Shown in pieces: positions 1 through 6,387 of a stretch of DNA of 11,922 nucleotides; the first letter of the stretch is position 1, and every line of letters begins with the position of its first letter. The DNA comes from Candidatus Margulisiibacteriota bacterium (lineage in GTDB: Bacteria; Margulisbacteria; Marinamargulisbacteria; DT-59). A program made the translations under genes and the position numbers. The notes under the pieces were generated by a model. The model was given only the letters and a program-made list of their open reading frames with translations, had not been told where the DNA came from and did no database searches. Location of the stretch: positions 1-11,922 of the forward strand of contig JABSQL010000459.1 of NCBI GenBank assembly GCA_013215865.1. Direction: 5' to 3'.

Positions 1-188
1 AAAAGTTCTTTTTGATACTCTAAATCCGCCGCTTCCTCTTGATTCGCCTTTAATACCAATTCTTCCATAGTTTTTATTCTTTCAATTGTTATTAGCTGAT
101 TGATGTAGGCACTTTTGTTGCCCTCAGAATGTTTAATGAGAAACGCAGAATTCTCTTCATCAATTGTAAAAGTGGATCGAATAGTCAT
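1..188 (-). CDS. MazE-like ribbon-helix-helix antitoxin (5' part, runs off left edge)
   Basis: The reverse strand reads ATG at 188 behind a strong AGGAGG ribosome binding site, giving at least 62 residues that begin MTIRSTFTIDEENSAFLIKH and continue off the window. The opening beta strand (IRSTFTID) followed by a helix ending in NKSAYINQLI is the pattern of a ribbon-helix-helix DNA-binding domain, and the KANQEEA...YQKEL tail resembles MazE/CopG-type antitoxins paired with MazF/PemK toxins. Antitoxins of this family bind their own promoter and neutralise the toxin through the C-terminal tail. The toxin gene, if present, should lie directly downstream, beyond the left edge, and cannot be seen here. 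A perfect inverted repeat upstream is a candidate autoregulatory operator. Seen: fold pattern, ribosome binding site, palindrome. Inferred: the toxin partner. Confidence 0.72.
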   Translation of the reverse strand, partial: MTIRSTFTIDEENSAFLIKHSEGNKSAYINQLITIERIKTMEELVLKANQEEAADLEYQKEL

Positions 189-214
189 CCAAGCACCTCC
201 TGTTAAAAACTAAT

Positions 215-238
215 GTATCATACTAATTTGTATGATAC
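215..238. promoter_or_regulatory. Inverted-repeat operator upstream of the antitoxin gene
   Basis: GTATCATAC and GTATGATAC form a perfect 9-bp inverted repeat around the 6-bp spacer TAATTT. It lies 27 bp upstream of the antitoxin start and just upstream of its ribosome binding site. Ribbon-helix-helix antitoxins normally autorepress through such palindromes, so this is the likely operator. On the minus strand a TATAAC box lies just upstream of it and could be the -10, but no good -35 box was found. Confidence 0.6.
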
Positions 239-308
239 CATAGTTATACCCATTAGTATTAACGGAATAACATGCGAATATTTTGAATGTAGTTTCCTCT
301 TTATTACT

Positions 309-464
309 TTAAATCTTCTTCGTTTTCGAGGCATTTGCTTTTTTTAAGTAATCAATAATGGCTTCTTCTAGAAGCGAGTTGAACCTCATATCTCTATCGA
401 TACAAAGTCTTTTAAGTTTTTTAATTAAGTCATCGCGAAGCGAAGTTGTTATTCTTTTTTTCAT
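309..464 (-). CDS. Small ribbon-helix-helix (CopG/Arc-type) DNA-binding protein
   Basis: A 51-residue basic protein starting MKKRITTSLRDDLIKKLKRL. The strand KKRITTSL, then helix A (DDLIKKLKRLCIDRD) and helix B (RFNSLLEEAIIDYLKK), make a complete ribbon-helix-helix domain, so the protein probably binds DNA as a dimer. I chose ATG 464 because GCAGGA lies 8 nt upstream of it. In-frame ATGs at 479 and 494 would add 5 or 10 residues that extend the first strand with no recognisable function. No toxin gene sits beside it: the upstream neighbour is non-coding and the downstream one is the other antitoxin, 121 bp away on the same strand. It may be a solitary repressor, a plasmid or phage remnant, or an antitoxin that lost its partner. 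Palindromic TATGCATA repeats lie about 60 bp upstream. Confidence 0.72.
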   Translation of the reverse strand: MKKRITTSLRDDLIKKLKRLCIDRDMRFNSLLEEAIIDYLKKANASKTKKI

Positions 465-494
465 TTGTGTATCCTGCATATTATTTAAAATCAT

Positions 495-711
495 CCATAT
501 TTACAACAACTCAGATATACAGTAATATGCATATGCGTATTTATGCATAAAGGAGGTGATGTTTAAAAATTACTGCACAGCAACAAGGCCGGACAAATGG
601 GTGAATACAAGAGTTCCCGACAAAAGAAACCTGCTCATCCTCACCCGGACTTCATTTTAACATAAAAAATGGAGGTAAACATGAAGAAGGAAAATGAATA
701 GCGGCGAGTCC
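495..711. other. Intergenic stretch with strong SD sequences and only tiny ORFs
   Basis: No convincing gene lies between the ribbon-helix-helix gene and the end of the aminotransferase gene. AAAGGAGGTGAT (549-560) is a 12-nt perfect complement of a typical bacterial 16S rRNA 3' end. The ATG that overlaps it (559, 33 codons) is only 2 nt from AGGAGG, too close for normal initiation. An ATG at 597 opens 22 codons (MGEYKSSRQKKP...). A second ribosome binding site, GGAGGTAAAC, precedes ATG 681, which opens only 6 codons (MKKENE). The stretch could be the remains of a small gene, a leader or small RNA, or a region with sequence errors. No hairpin plus T-run terminator for the aminotransferase operon is visible here. 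Confidence 0.45.
526..549. promoter_or_regulatory. Paired TATGCATA palindromes, candidate operator
   Basis: Two copies of the self-complementary octamer TATGCATA (526-533 and 542-549) are spaced 16 bp centre to centre, with a degenerate copy (TGCGTA) between them. The site is upstream of the minus-strand ribbon-helix-helix gene and directly abuts a plus-strand Shine-Dalgarno sequence. Regularly spaced short repeats are how ribbon-helix-helix dimers usually bind cooperatively, so this is a candidate operator for the neighbouring protein. The link is inferred from position only. Confidence 0.4.
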
Positions 712-1860
712 CTAAAGCAAAAAACGCTTAAAGCGTTTGAGAGCCTCTTTTAACTCACCAATTTCAGACGCATAACAGCATCGAATATACCCTTCGCCGC
801 CTTTGCCAAAAACAGATCCAGGTACCACAGCTAAACGCTCTTTTTCTAAAAGCTGGATCGCAAACTCCTCGGAAGAAAGTCCCGTTTTTTGAATAGAAGG
901 GAAACAATAAAATGCACCTTCTGGCGTGAAGGTATCAAGGCCAATATCGTTTAGGCTATCTACAAATAAGTCTCTACGCTGTAAATAAGAATGAGCCATC
1001 TGTTTAATGGGTTTCCTGGCATGACGAAGTGCTTCTATTGCAGCCATTTGGGATGCAATCGGTGCACATAATATAGCATATTGATGAATTTTTAAGGCTC
1101 TGGATATCACCTCTTCCGGTGCACAAATATACCCTATCCGCCACCCTGTCATCGCCCACGCCTTTGATAAACCGCTTAACAGAATAGTCCGTTCTTTCAT
1201 GTGGGGCAGGGCTGCAAAAGAGGTGTATTTTCCCTTAAATAAAATTTCAGCATACACTTCATCAGATATCACCCAAATGTCATGTTTCAAAGCCAGCTTA
1301 GAAATTTTCAAAAGAATAGACTTAGGAATGACTCGACCTGTCGGGTTATTGGGGGAACACAAAATAATGGCCTTGGTTTTAGGTGTGATGGCTTTTTCAA
1401 TGGCTTTCGGGTCAGGTATAAATCCAGATTTAGATGTGTCAACAGATATCACACGTCCCCCAGCAAGCTTAACAAGTGGGTCATAACACACATAAGTGGG
1501 CTCTGGAAGAATGACCTCATCTCCGGGGTTGAGTAATGCCCGCAGTGTAATATCGACACCTTCTGATACACCCACGGTGACCATAGTTTCATGATCGCGA
1601 TGATATTGCACACCAAACCGTTCCTTCACATAGTCACAGATCGCTAGTCTAAGTTCAGGAAGGCCTTGATTTGAAGTATAGGACGTATACCCCTTCTCAA
1701 GAGCAAATATCGCTGCTTCTCTTATTTGCCAGGGCGTTACAAAATCAGGTTCTCCTACGCCCAAAGAAATGACATCTTCTGACGTTAATACAAGATCAAA
1801 AAATCGTCGAATACCAGAAGGAGGAATGGTCTCTAGTTTTTTAGAAAATGGGTATCTCAT
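712..1860 (-). CDS. PLP-dependent class I/II aminotransferase
   Basis: A full-length 382-residue fold-type I aminotransferase that transfers an amino group between an amino acid and a 2-oxo acid in the cytoplasm. Visible family motifs are GVGEPDF near residue 34, SPNNPTG (169-175), the DEVY motif with Asp200 and Tyr203 around the cofactor ring, SGLSKAWAMTGWR with Lys233 as the probable Schiff-base lysine and Arg241 near the phosphate, and Arg360 (GYIRCCYA), the usual carboxylate-binding arginine. The length is normal for the aspartate/aromatic aminotransferase-like group, but motif reading does not fix the substrate. The ATG overlaps the stop codon of the upstream Lrp-type gene by one base (TAATG) and has no clear ribosome binding site, so translation is probably coupled. 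The regulator probably senses the substrate or product amino acid. Confidence 0.93.
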   Translation of the reverse strand: MRYPFSKKLETIPPSGIRRFFDLVLTSEDVISLGVGEPDFVTPWQIREAAIFALEKGYTSYTSNQGLPELRLAICDYVKERFGVQYHRDHETMVTVGVSEGVDITLRALLNPGDEVILPEPTYVCYDPLVKLAGGRVISVDTSKSGFIPDPKAIEKAITPKTKAIILCSPNNPTGRVIPKSILLKISKLALKHDIWVISDEVYAEILFKGKYTSFAALPHMKERTILLSGLSKAWAMTGWRIGYICAPEEVISRALKIHQYAILCAPIASQMAAIEALRHARKPIKQMAHSYLQRRDLFVDSLNDIGLDTFTPEGAFYCFPSIQKTGLSSEEFAIQLLEKERLAVVPGSVFGKGGEGYIRCCYASEIGELKEALKRFKRFLL

Positions 1861-2357
1861 TAGGCAGATACGGCGAGTCGACTCAATTCAGAGGTATTTT
1901 CAAAAATCATACCGTCTTGTTTATACTTTTTCATCATGAAATGGGTTGTTGTACTTTTTACATGGTCGATTGGCGCAAGCTTTTCTGATACAAACTGAGA
2001 GATATCTTGGAGACTGGATCCTTCCACTATAATCAAAAAATCATACCGACCGGATATTAAATAATGGTCTACCACGTTATCGTAATTGCAAATACGTTTG
2101 GCAATGGCATCGAACCCCGTATTTTTTTGGGGCTGAACTTGAACTTCAATCAGTGCCCGAACCGTGTCTTTAAATTCAGGTGTTTTTTCGTCATTAATAA
2201 TGGTTGCATATTTAACAATGATACCTGATTTTTCAAGTTTAGAAATAATTTTGTTGACGGCTTTTTCATCTGACTTTACCAAACGGGCAATATCTGAAGA
2301 CGCAATTCGTGCATTCGTTTTTAGAAGCGCCAATATTTCTTGTTCCAATTTATTCAT
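1860..2357 (-). CDS. Lrp/AsnC-family transcriptional regulator
   Basis: A 165-residue protein with the two-domain Lrp/AsnC layout. The N-terminal winged helix-turn-helix (about 3-55; NKLEQEILALLKTNARIASS then DIARLVKSDEKAVNKIISKL) binds DNA, and the C-terminal RAM domain (about 65-150; ALIEVQVQPQ, the GRYDFLIIVEG core) forms oligomers and binds amino acids. The start is supported by AAGGAG 8 nt upstream. It is the first gene of an operon with the aminotransferase, so it likely controls that enzyme and itself in response to an amino acid. An inverted repeat overlapping its -10 box fits autoregulation. The family is clear; the effector is unknown. Confidence 0.92.
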   Translation of the reverse strand: MNKLEQEILALLKTNARIASSDIARLVKSDEKAVNKIISKLEKSGIIVKYATIINDEKTPEFKDTVRALIEVQVQPQKNTGFDAIAKRICNYDNVVDHYLISGRYDFLIIVEGSSLQDISQFVSEKLAPIDHVKSTTTHFMMKKYKQDGMIFENTSELSRLAVSA

Positions 2358-2376
2358 TTTAATGTCTCCTTAAAGC

Positions 2377-2394
2377 GATATAAACCATTATATC
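2377..2394 (-). promoter_or_regulatory. lrp-type gene -10 box inside an inverted repeat
   Basis: GATATAA, spacer ACCA, then TTATATC is a perfect 7-bp inverted repeat. On the minus strand it contains a consensus TATAAT (2387-2392) at a proper distance upstream of the regulator's AAGGAG and start. The -35 region is weak. A palindrome across the -10 of an Lrp/AsnC gene, in the gap shared with a divergent gene, suggests an autoregulatory site, though the match could simply reflect the symmetry of TATA-type sequence. Confidence 0.5.
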
Positions 2395-2430
2395 TGAAAG
2401 CGTTTGAATATGATATGCAGCGCTATCTTC

Positions 2431-2439
2431 TGGTACAAT
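2431..2439 (+). promoter_or_regulatory. Extended -10 promoter element of the phosphatase gene
   Basis: TGGTACAAT matches the extended -10 pattern TGnTAnAAT and ends 9 bases before the ATG at 2449. Transcription starting the usual 6-7 bases downstream would give an almost leaderless mRNA. This fits the lack of any Shine-Dalgarno sequence before that ATG. No good -35 box is seen, which extended -10 promoters can tolerate. Confidence 0.45.
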
Positions 2440-2448
2440 AAACCTATA

Positions 2449-3096
2449 ATGATCAACACACTTATTTTTGATTTAGATGGCACTTTAGTAGACACCAGCG
2501 GAGACATCACAGATGCCGCAAACTATTCTCTTGAAAAAAATGGATTCCCTGCCATTACTCAAAAAACCTGCATCCGACTCATTGGAGATGGGCTGGATCA
2601 ATTTTTGATGGAAGTGACAAATAAAAAAGGAAATCTGCAGCAATTGAGAGCATCATATCTCTACTATTATTCGCAGAACTTGGTGAATAAAACGAAACCA
2701 TATCCAGGTATAAAAGAGCTGTTATCCTGGTTAAAAGAAAAGGGGCTAACTTTGGCTATTTTAACCAATAAAAGAGAAGATTTGTCCCTTGAAATATTAG
2801 AGTGTCACGACATGGTGGGATATTTTGATATTGTTGCAGGAGAAGACACCTATCATGTGAGAAAGCCCGACCCCAAAGGGCTGTTAACCCTCATGGATCA
2901 ACTTGGAGGTGATAAAGACACAACCCTTTTTGTTGGAGATGGAGACACGGACATCAAGGTATCACAAAATGGTGGTATAAAAGTGATCGCAGTTACATAT
3001 GGATATCGTGCTCGAGACGAACTATCTAAGCTCAATCCAGACTATATAGTAGACTCAGTAAGTGACATAAAAACGGCGATAAAAACCTTTTCTTGA
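2449..3096 (+). CDS. gph: HAD-superfamily phosphatase, phosphoglycolate phosphatase type
   Basis: A 215-residue haloacid-dehalogenase-fold hydrolase. All four motifs are present: motif I FDLDGTLVD with nucleophile Asp8 and acid/base Asp10, motif II LTNK (Thr106), motif III Lys139 in VRKPDP, and motif IV VGDGDTD with Asp164 and Asp168 for Mg2+. An alpha-helical type 1 cap (about 15-85) lies between motifs I and II. Together with the length this matches the Gph/PGP group, which dephosphorylates 2-phosphoglycolate from DNA repair or oxygenation; pyrophosphatase PpaX or another small-phosphate phosphatase is also possible. I prefer ATG 2449 to the in-frame ATG at 2404 because the HAD fold begins right there (MINTLIFDLDGT) and a promoter element lies between the two ATGs. 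The gene is divergent from the lrp-aminotransferase operon. Confidence 0.85.
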   Translation: MINTLIFDLDGTLVDTSGDITDAANYSLEKNGFPAITQKTCIRLIGDGLDQFLMEVTNKKGNLQQLRASYLYYYSQNLVNKTKPYPGIKELLSWLKEKGLTLAILTNKREDLSLEILECHDMVGYFDIVAGEDTYHVRKPDPKGLLTLMDQLGGDKDTTLFVGDGDTDIKVSQNGGIKVIAVTYGYRARDELSKLNPDYIVDSVSDIKTAIKTFS

Positions 3097-3132
3097 TGGT
3101 TATACACTGAAAATTTGGTATATCTTAAATTT

Positions 3133-3310
3133 TTAACTTAGTTCCATACCTCTCATTTGTCTTGCCAATATTTGAAACTCTGACGAAATATGATTTATAG
3201 TACTTGAGACTAATTTATCGTAATCACGCAGAGGATCAACACCTTCAAATATCTCAATTCTAGTAACACCCCCTCTCAAAACTCGAAGACACTATCTTAA
3301 AGAGACTCAT
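3133..3310 (-). pseudogene. Small 58-codon gene broken by a +1 base in a G5 run
   Basis: On the minus strand, ATG 3310 follows AAAGGAG at 7-nt spacing and reads MSLFKIVSSSFERG before hitting a TAG. At the run of five G (plus-strand C 3269-3273), removing one base lets the frame continue for 44 more codons (VTRIEIFEGVDPLRDYDKLV ... ILARQMRGMELS) to a TAA at 3133. The joined product would be 58 residues, amphipathic and helical towards its end; I do not recognise its family. It lies 55 bp downstream of the 155-aa gene on the same strand and may share its transcript. It could be a true pseudogene, a phase-variable homopolymer gene, a frameshift-translated gene or a sequencing error. Seen: ribosome binding site, two abutting open frames, homopolymer at the join. 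Inferred: that both halves were once one gene. Confidence 0.5.
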
Positions 3311-3365
3311 AATTTTACTCCTTTAAATAAAATTATTGTATATTTATGAAAGTTTAGATGTAAGA

Positions 3366-3833
3366 CTATTCTTGAGCAGATTTAGTTTGTGACGCGAGGG
3401 TTTTTTCTTCGGTCACCTCTAAAGGCTCATCACCTAAATCAAGGCGTTTCGCCAATAGGTTGTCTTTATTTTCTGTAAAATCAGGGAAAATGTCATTAAA
3501 GGCAGAAACGGTTAAAAAGTTTTCACCCAAGTGACTAAAATAAGTGTATCTTCTCCATATCTTGCTAAAAAACCGGGTCATGATGACTTGATTAAAGTCT
3601 GTAATTAAATCGAGCATTGTCCCAATTCTTCTGAGTCGGTTCATTAAAATTAAATCTTTAATATCACTGGTTTGAGAGTATGAAGCCAATACTTGTTGAA
3701 ATAAGGGTACGATTTCAGATCCCCGTAGTAATATATCCGTTGACTCAACCCGCAAAGAAGCAGGCTCAAAAATGATAAAATTCTCAAAAGTCAAATTTTC
3801 ATTTATTTTCCATTTACTTAATTCTGGTGCCAT
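3366..3833 (-). CDS. Hypothetical 155-aa cytoplasmic protein
   Basis: I do not recognise this protein. The start at 3833 is well supported: AAGGAG lies 7 nt upstream, and a perfect TATAAT (minus strand, 3864-3869) is in promoter position about 30 bp from the ATG. There is no signal peptide or membrane segment. The middle (about 45-105) looks helical with clustered basic residues (NRLRRIG near 65, KIWRR near 91-95), and the last 30 residues are charged and probably disordered (LDLGDEPLEVTEEK...). The sequence around its -10 (GATATAATAG) resembles that of the lrp-type promoter (GATATAATGG), so a shared regulator is possible but speculative. It is followed by the frameshifted small gene. Confidence 0.72.
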   Translation of the reverse strand: MAPELSKWKINENLTFENFIIFEPASLRVESTDILLRGSEIVPLFQQVLASYSQTSDIKDLILMNRLRRIGTMLDLITDFNQVIMTRFFSKIWRRYTYFSHLGENFLTVSAFNDIFPDFTENKDNLLAKRLDLGDEPLEVTEEKTLASQTKSAQE

Positions 3834-3950
3834 AATGTAACTCCTTATAAAGTTGTGTATACTATTATATCGCTACATTCACCAAATAATTGCATGGAGA
3901 TTTTCTGTTGTATTTATTATTTGGTCACTATCAAGCTCATTATGACCTAC

Positions 3951-3975
3951 AGAGCTGACCAAAAAGGTCAGCTCT
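3951..3975 (-). terminator. 10-bp stem-loop downstream of the minus-strand porin gene
   Basis: AGAGCTGACC, loop AAAAA, then GGTCAGCTCT is a perfect 10-bp hairpin starting 38 bases past the porin stop codon, which is the usual place for a terminator. On the minus strand no T-run follows the stem, so it is not a classic intrinsic terminator and may instead protect the mRNA 3' end or act with Rho. Further GGTCA and TGACC segments (3923-3927 and 3943-3947) nearby could form competing pairings. Confidence 0.5.
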
Positions 3976-4012
3976 TGAAGTGCAAAACTGGACAAATATT
4001 CTATAAAAATGA

Positions 4013-5116
4013 CTAAAACCGACCGTTAATGGCAAACATGCCGCCACTTGTATCTGCGCCTTGAATGGCATAATCATCTACAAAGTAGGTGATGCTAGCA
4101 ATCATATTTTCAGAACAATGATGGCCCAATGCAATTTGGTAACGGGTCACATCCTGATCTGTTAATATGCCTGTACCACCTTGAGTGATGCCCAAGCCAG
4201 GGTTCAATAAATCAGCAGACATTCCAAGCCCGTTTCCGCTGTTATCTTCTGGAATCCAACCAGAAACTTGTCCAGCAATATAAAACAGCCCATGTGATCT
4301 CTTGATCTCACCCATCCAGACATTTACATTATCTGCAGACCCTGCCGCACTGTCATCAAACTCCAAACCACCTACATATCCTTTCAATGTGAATTTACCC
4401 ACATCCCACTGAGCGTCAAAAAGCCATGCCCTTAAGTTAGTGGCTAATCCAGATGTTCCAGAGGTATTTTCATCATTACTGGCTAAATAATTGGCAGAAA
4501 ACTGTAGATGTTCAAAAGATGGAGGGGTTTGTAGAGATGCTGCAACCGCAATATTTCCGTCTGCGTTTGTAGCTGACTCGTCGGTTCCGTTTGTTATAGC
4601 CACTGTAAGGTTTTTTATACCGCATACATGTGAGCCCATCACACCCAAGGTGTTGAGTGATCCTACAGTGCCGCCAAGTGCGCTATACATGAGTGAATTC
4701 AAAATAAACGAATTGTTAAAGCTATCCGCATTATTGGTTAGGTCTCCTGTTCCCATACCGAATGGCATATCAAAAGAGCCCATTGTAAATGTATAAGGAC
4801 GGTCATTAGGGTGATAAACCAAGTTTAAATCCGTTACCACAACTCCTGGCCCACTATGCCCTAAGGCCCCGCCGCCAGCACCCCCTTGGAACTGAACAAT
4901 ACCAGAAAATTCTGGGCTTAACATCCACTCAATATCAACATTGGCCGCAAAATCAAATCCCACCCTTTTGGCGTCTGATCCTGTGCGGTTATCTTGAAAT
5001 ATGCCATTGAAGAATCCCAGATAATGGCCACTTACCGATACATCCTTTGTGTCCAAAGAATATGCGGTAGACGATACAACACATATACATATAAAAATAT
5101 AAGATAAAATCTTCAT
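4013..5116 (-). CDS. Porin-like outer-membrane beta-barrel protein
   Basis: A 367-residue exported protein. It opens with a signal peptide (MKILSYIFICICVVSSTAYS, probable cut before LDTK). The rest is made of alternating aromatic/hydrophobic strands and Gly/Asn/Asp/Ser-rich turns, and it ends in the strand GGMFAINGRF with a terminal Phe, the usual recognition signal for beta-barrel assembly. Segments such as YTFTMGSFDMPFGMGTGDL resemble strand and constriction regions of general or substrate-selective porins, but the substrate cannot be read from the sequence. AAGGAGC precedes the ATG by 6 nt. The gene is divergent from the porin-flavoprotein operon, and its promoter abuts that operon's promoter, so the two may be controlled together or reciprocally. 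Confidence 0.82.
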   Translation of the reverse strand: MKILSYIFICICVVSSTAYSLDTKDVSVSGHYLGFFNGIFQDNRTGSDAKRVGFDFAANVDIEWMLSPEFSGIVQFQGGAGGGALGHSGPGVVVTDLNLVYHPNDRPYTFTMGSFDMPFGMGTGDLTNNADSFNNSFILNSLMYSALGGTVGSLNTLGVMGSHVCGIKNLTVAITNGTDESATNADGNIAVAASLQTPPSFEHLQFSANYLASNDENTSGTSGLATNLRAWLFDAQWDVGKFTLKGYVGGLEFDDSAAGSADNVNVWMGEIKRSHGLFYIAGQVSGWIPEDNSGNGLGMSADLLNPGLGITQGGTGILTDQDVTRYQIALGHHCSENMIASITYFVDDYAIQGADTSGGMFAINGRF

Positions 5117-5144
5117 TTAAAAGCTCCTTAATTTTGATCCAAGA

Positions 5145-5173
5145 ACTATATCCCATCAGTGGCATTATTTCCA
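5145..5173 (-). promoter_or_regulatory. Promoter of the minus-strand porin gene
   Basis: On the minus strand TGGAAA (5168-5173, 4 of 6 matches to TTGACA) is 17 bp from TATAGT (5145-5150, 5 of 6 matches to TATAAT). The predicted transcription start is near 5138, about 20 nt before the ATG. Its -35 box ends 2 bp from the -35 box of the divergent operon promoter. Confidence 0.55.
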
Positions 5174-5175
5174 TG

Positions 5176-5204
5176 TTGACATTCAAATCCAAACCCCCCA
5201 TAAT
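5176..5204 (+). promoter_or_regulatory. Sigma70-type promoter of the porin-flavoprotein-PepSY operon
   Basis: A consensus TTGACA (5176-5181), a 17-bp spacer containing a run of six C, and CATAAT (5199-5204, 5 of 6 matches). The predicted start near 5211 leaves a leader of about 50 nt that contains a small inverted repeat. This is the best-matching promoter in the window. Confidence 0.7.
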
Positions 5205-5220
5205 ATGTCCCGTCAATTAG

Positions 5221-5235
5221 GACTGATACTCAGTC
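5221..5235 (+). promoter_or_regulatory. Inverted repeat in the operon leader
   Basis: GACTGA, TAC, TCAGTC is a perfect 6-bp inverted repeat just downstream of the predicted transcription start and upstream of the GAGGAG ribosome binding site. It could be a repressor operator at about +10 to +25 or a leader hairpin. It does not look like a canonical Fur or DtxR box. Confidence 0.4.
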
Positions 5236-5259
5236 TCAGAAATATAAGAGGAGTTTAAA

Positions 5260-6375
5260 ATGCGAAAAATACGATCGTTACTTTTGGTGATGGGCATACT
5301 TATAATCGGGTCAATATCACACGGAGAGGAGGGTATGTCTTCTTTAGCCAGAATCGCAAATGTTGGCGGATATTTCGATACGGAATGGGTAATAGATAAT
5401 GGAAGTAATACATTCAAAGCACATCGGTTTATATTACACGCATCTTCCCAACTTCATGACCGATTGTTTTTCAATTCAGAAGTAGAATTTGAATATGGGG
5501 CTCTGGTCAATGCGGGTGAGGACAACGGAGAAATTAAAATAGAACAGGCTTGGTTGGATTACGAATTGGGTGGTGACTTTTACTTCCGAGGCGGTATTAT
5601 GGTCATGCCATTTGGACATGTTAATGTATATCACGATTCAGACCTCAGAGATACGACGAATCGGCCAATCTATGCCAAATATATTGTCCCTTCAACTTGG
5701 GTAGATACAGGGTTTGGATTTCATGGGCTATGGGAACCCAATGACGTGTGGGTGCTGTCTTATGAAGCCTATGTGCTTAACGGTTTAGTGGAAAAAAAAT
5801 CAGATGGATCAACGGCTATCTCAAGTTCAAAAGGAATTCGAGATACGCGACCTAACTTTAAAGCAGACAACAACGAAAACATGGCATATGTGGGCCACCT
5901 AGATATCAGTCCTTGTTTGGGATTAAACATAGGTACCAGCTTCTATAGCGGGGTATATGATGACCTCAATACCCAAAACTTGTCCATGCTGGGATTCGAT
6001 TTATTTTGGAAAAAAGGGCCAGGAGAAATTTTGGCAGAATGGGCTTCAATATCTTTAGATCAAACATCAACAGAGCCAGCAGCTATGAATGGGTATTATA
6101 TCGAAGGTCGATATCACTTCTTTCCACAGTTCTTAAAGAATACGTTTTTAGCAGATGGGCTAGATAACCCTGTCTTTACCATTTTTGCCAGGGCAGGTGC
6201 GGTTGACATGGATACCTCTACCACAGGCACGAATGACCGAAAACAATACACGTTTGGGTTCAACTATAGACCCATTGAAACCGTTGTCTTCAAAGCAGAG
6301 TACGAAATCAATGACACAGAAACAATATCAGACAATGACAATGTCTTTATTGCTTCTATAGCAGTGGGATTTTAG
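5260..6375 (+). CDS. Porin-like outer-membrane beta-barrel, first gene of the redox operon
   Basis: A 371-residue exported protein. The signal peptide (MRKIRSLLLVMGILIIGSISHG, probable cut before EEG) is followed by alternating beta strands. Residues about 37-125 (GGYFDTEWVIDNG, HRFILHASSQLHDRLFFNSE, FRGGIMVMPFGHVNVYHD) resemble the N-terminal part of phosphate-selective-porin (OprO/P)-like barrels. The protein ends in FIASIAVGF with a terminal Phe. The start follows AGAGGAG at good spacing behind a strong promoter. It differs clearly from the divergent porin, so the pair is not a simple recent duplication. Leading an operon with a flavoprotein and a PepSY-type membrane protein, it may carry the reductant, the electron acceptor or a metal complex across the outer membrane; that role is inferred from context. 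Confidence 0.82.
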   Translation: MRKIRSLLLVMGILIIGSISHGEEGMSSLARIANVGGYFDTEWVIDNGSNTFKAHRFILHASSQLHDRLFFNSEVEFEYGALVNAGEDNGEIKIEQAWLDYELGGDFYFRGGIMVMPFGHVNVYHDSDLRDTTNRPIYAKYIVPSTWVDTGFGFHGLWEPNDVWVLSYEAYVLNGLVEKKSDGSTAISSSKGIRDTRPNFKADNNENMAYVGHLDISPCLGLNIGTSFYSGVYDDLNTQNLSMLGFDLFWKKGPGEILAEWASISLDQTSTEPAAMNGYYIEGRYHFFPQFLKNTFLADGLDNPVFTIFARAGAVDMDTSTTGTNDRKQYTFGFNYRPIETVVFKAEYEINDTETISDNDNVFIASIAVGF

Positions 6376-6387
6376 GTAGACTCAACG

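Noticed and set aside
559..660. 33-codon plus-strand ORF MFKNYCTATRPDKW...
   Set aside because: The AGGAGG is only 2 nt from the ATG and the sequence resembles no protein I know. It is kept as part of the described intergenic stretch, not called as a gene.
1199..1536. Plus-strand ORFs inside the aminotransferase gene
   Set aside because: They are antisense to a complete, motif-confirmed enzyme and have no ribosome binding site or plausible protein features.
3097..3132. Terminator after the phosphatase gene
   Set aside because: Only a 5-bp TATAC/GTATA stem with a 12-nt loop can be drawn before the T-rich stretch; this is too weak to call.
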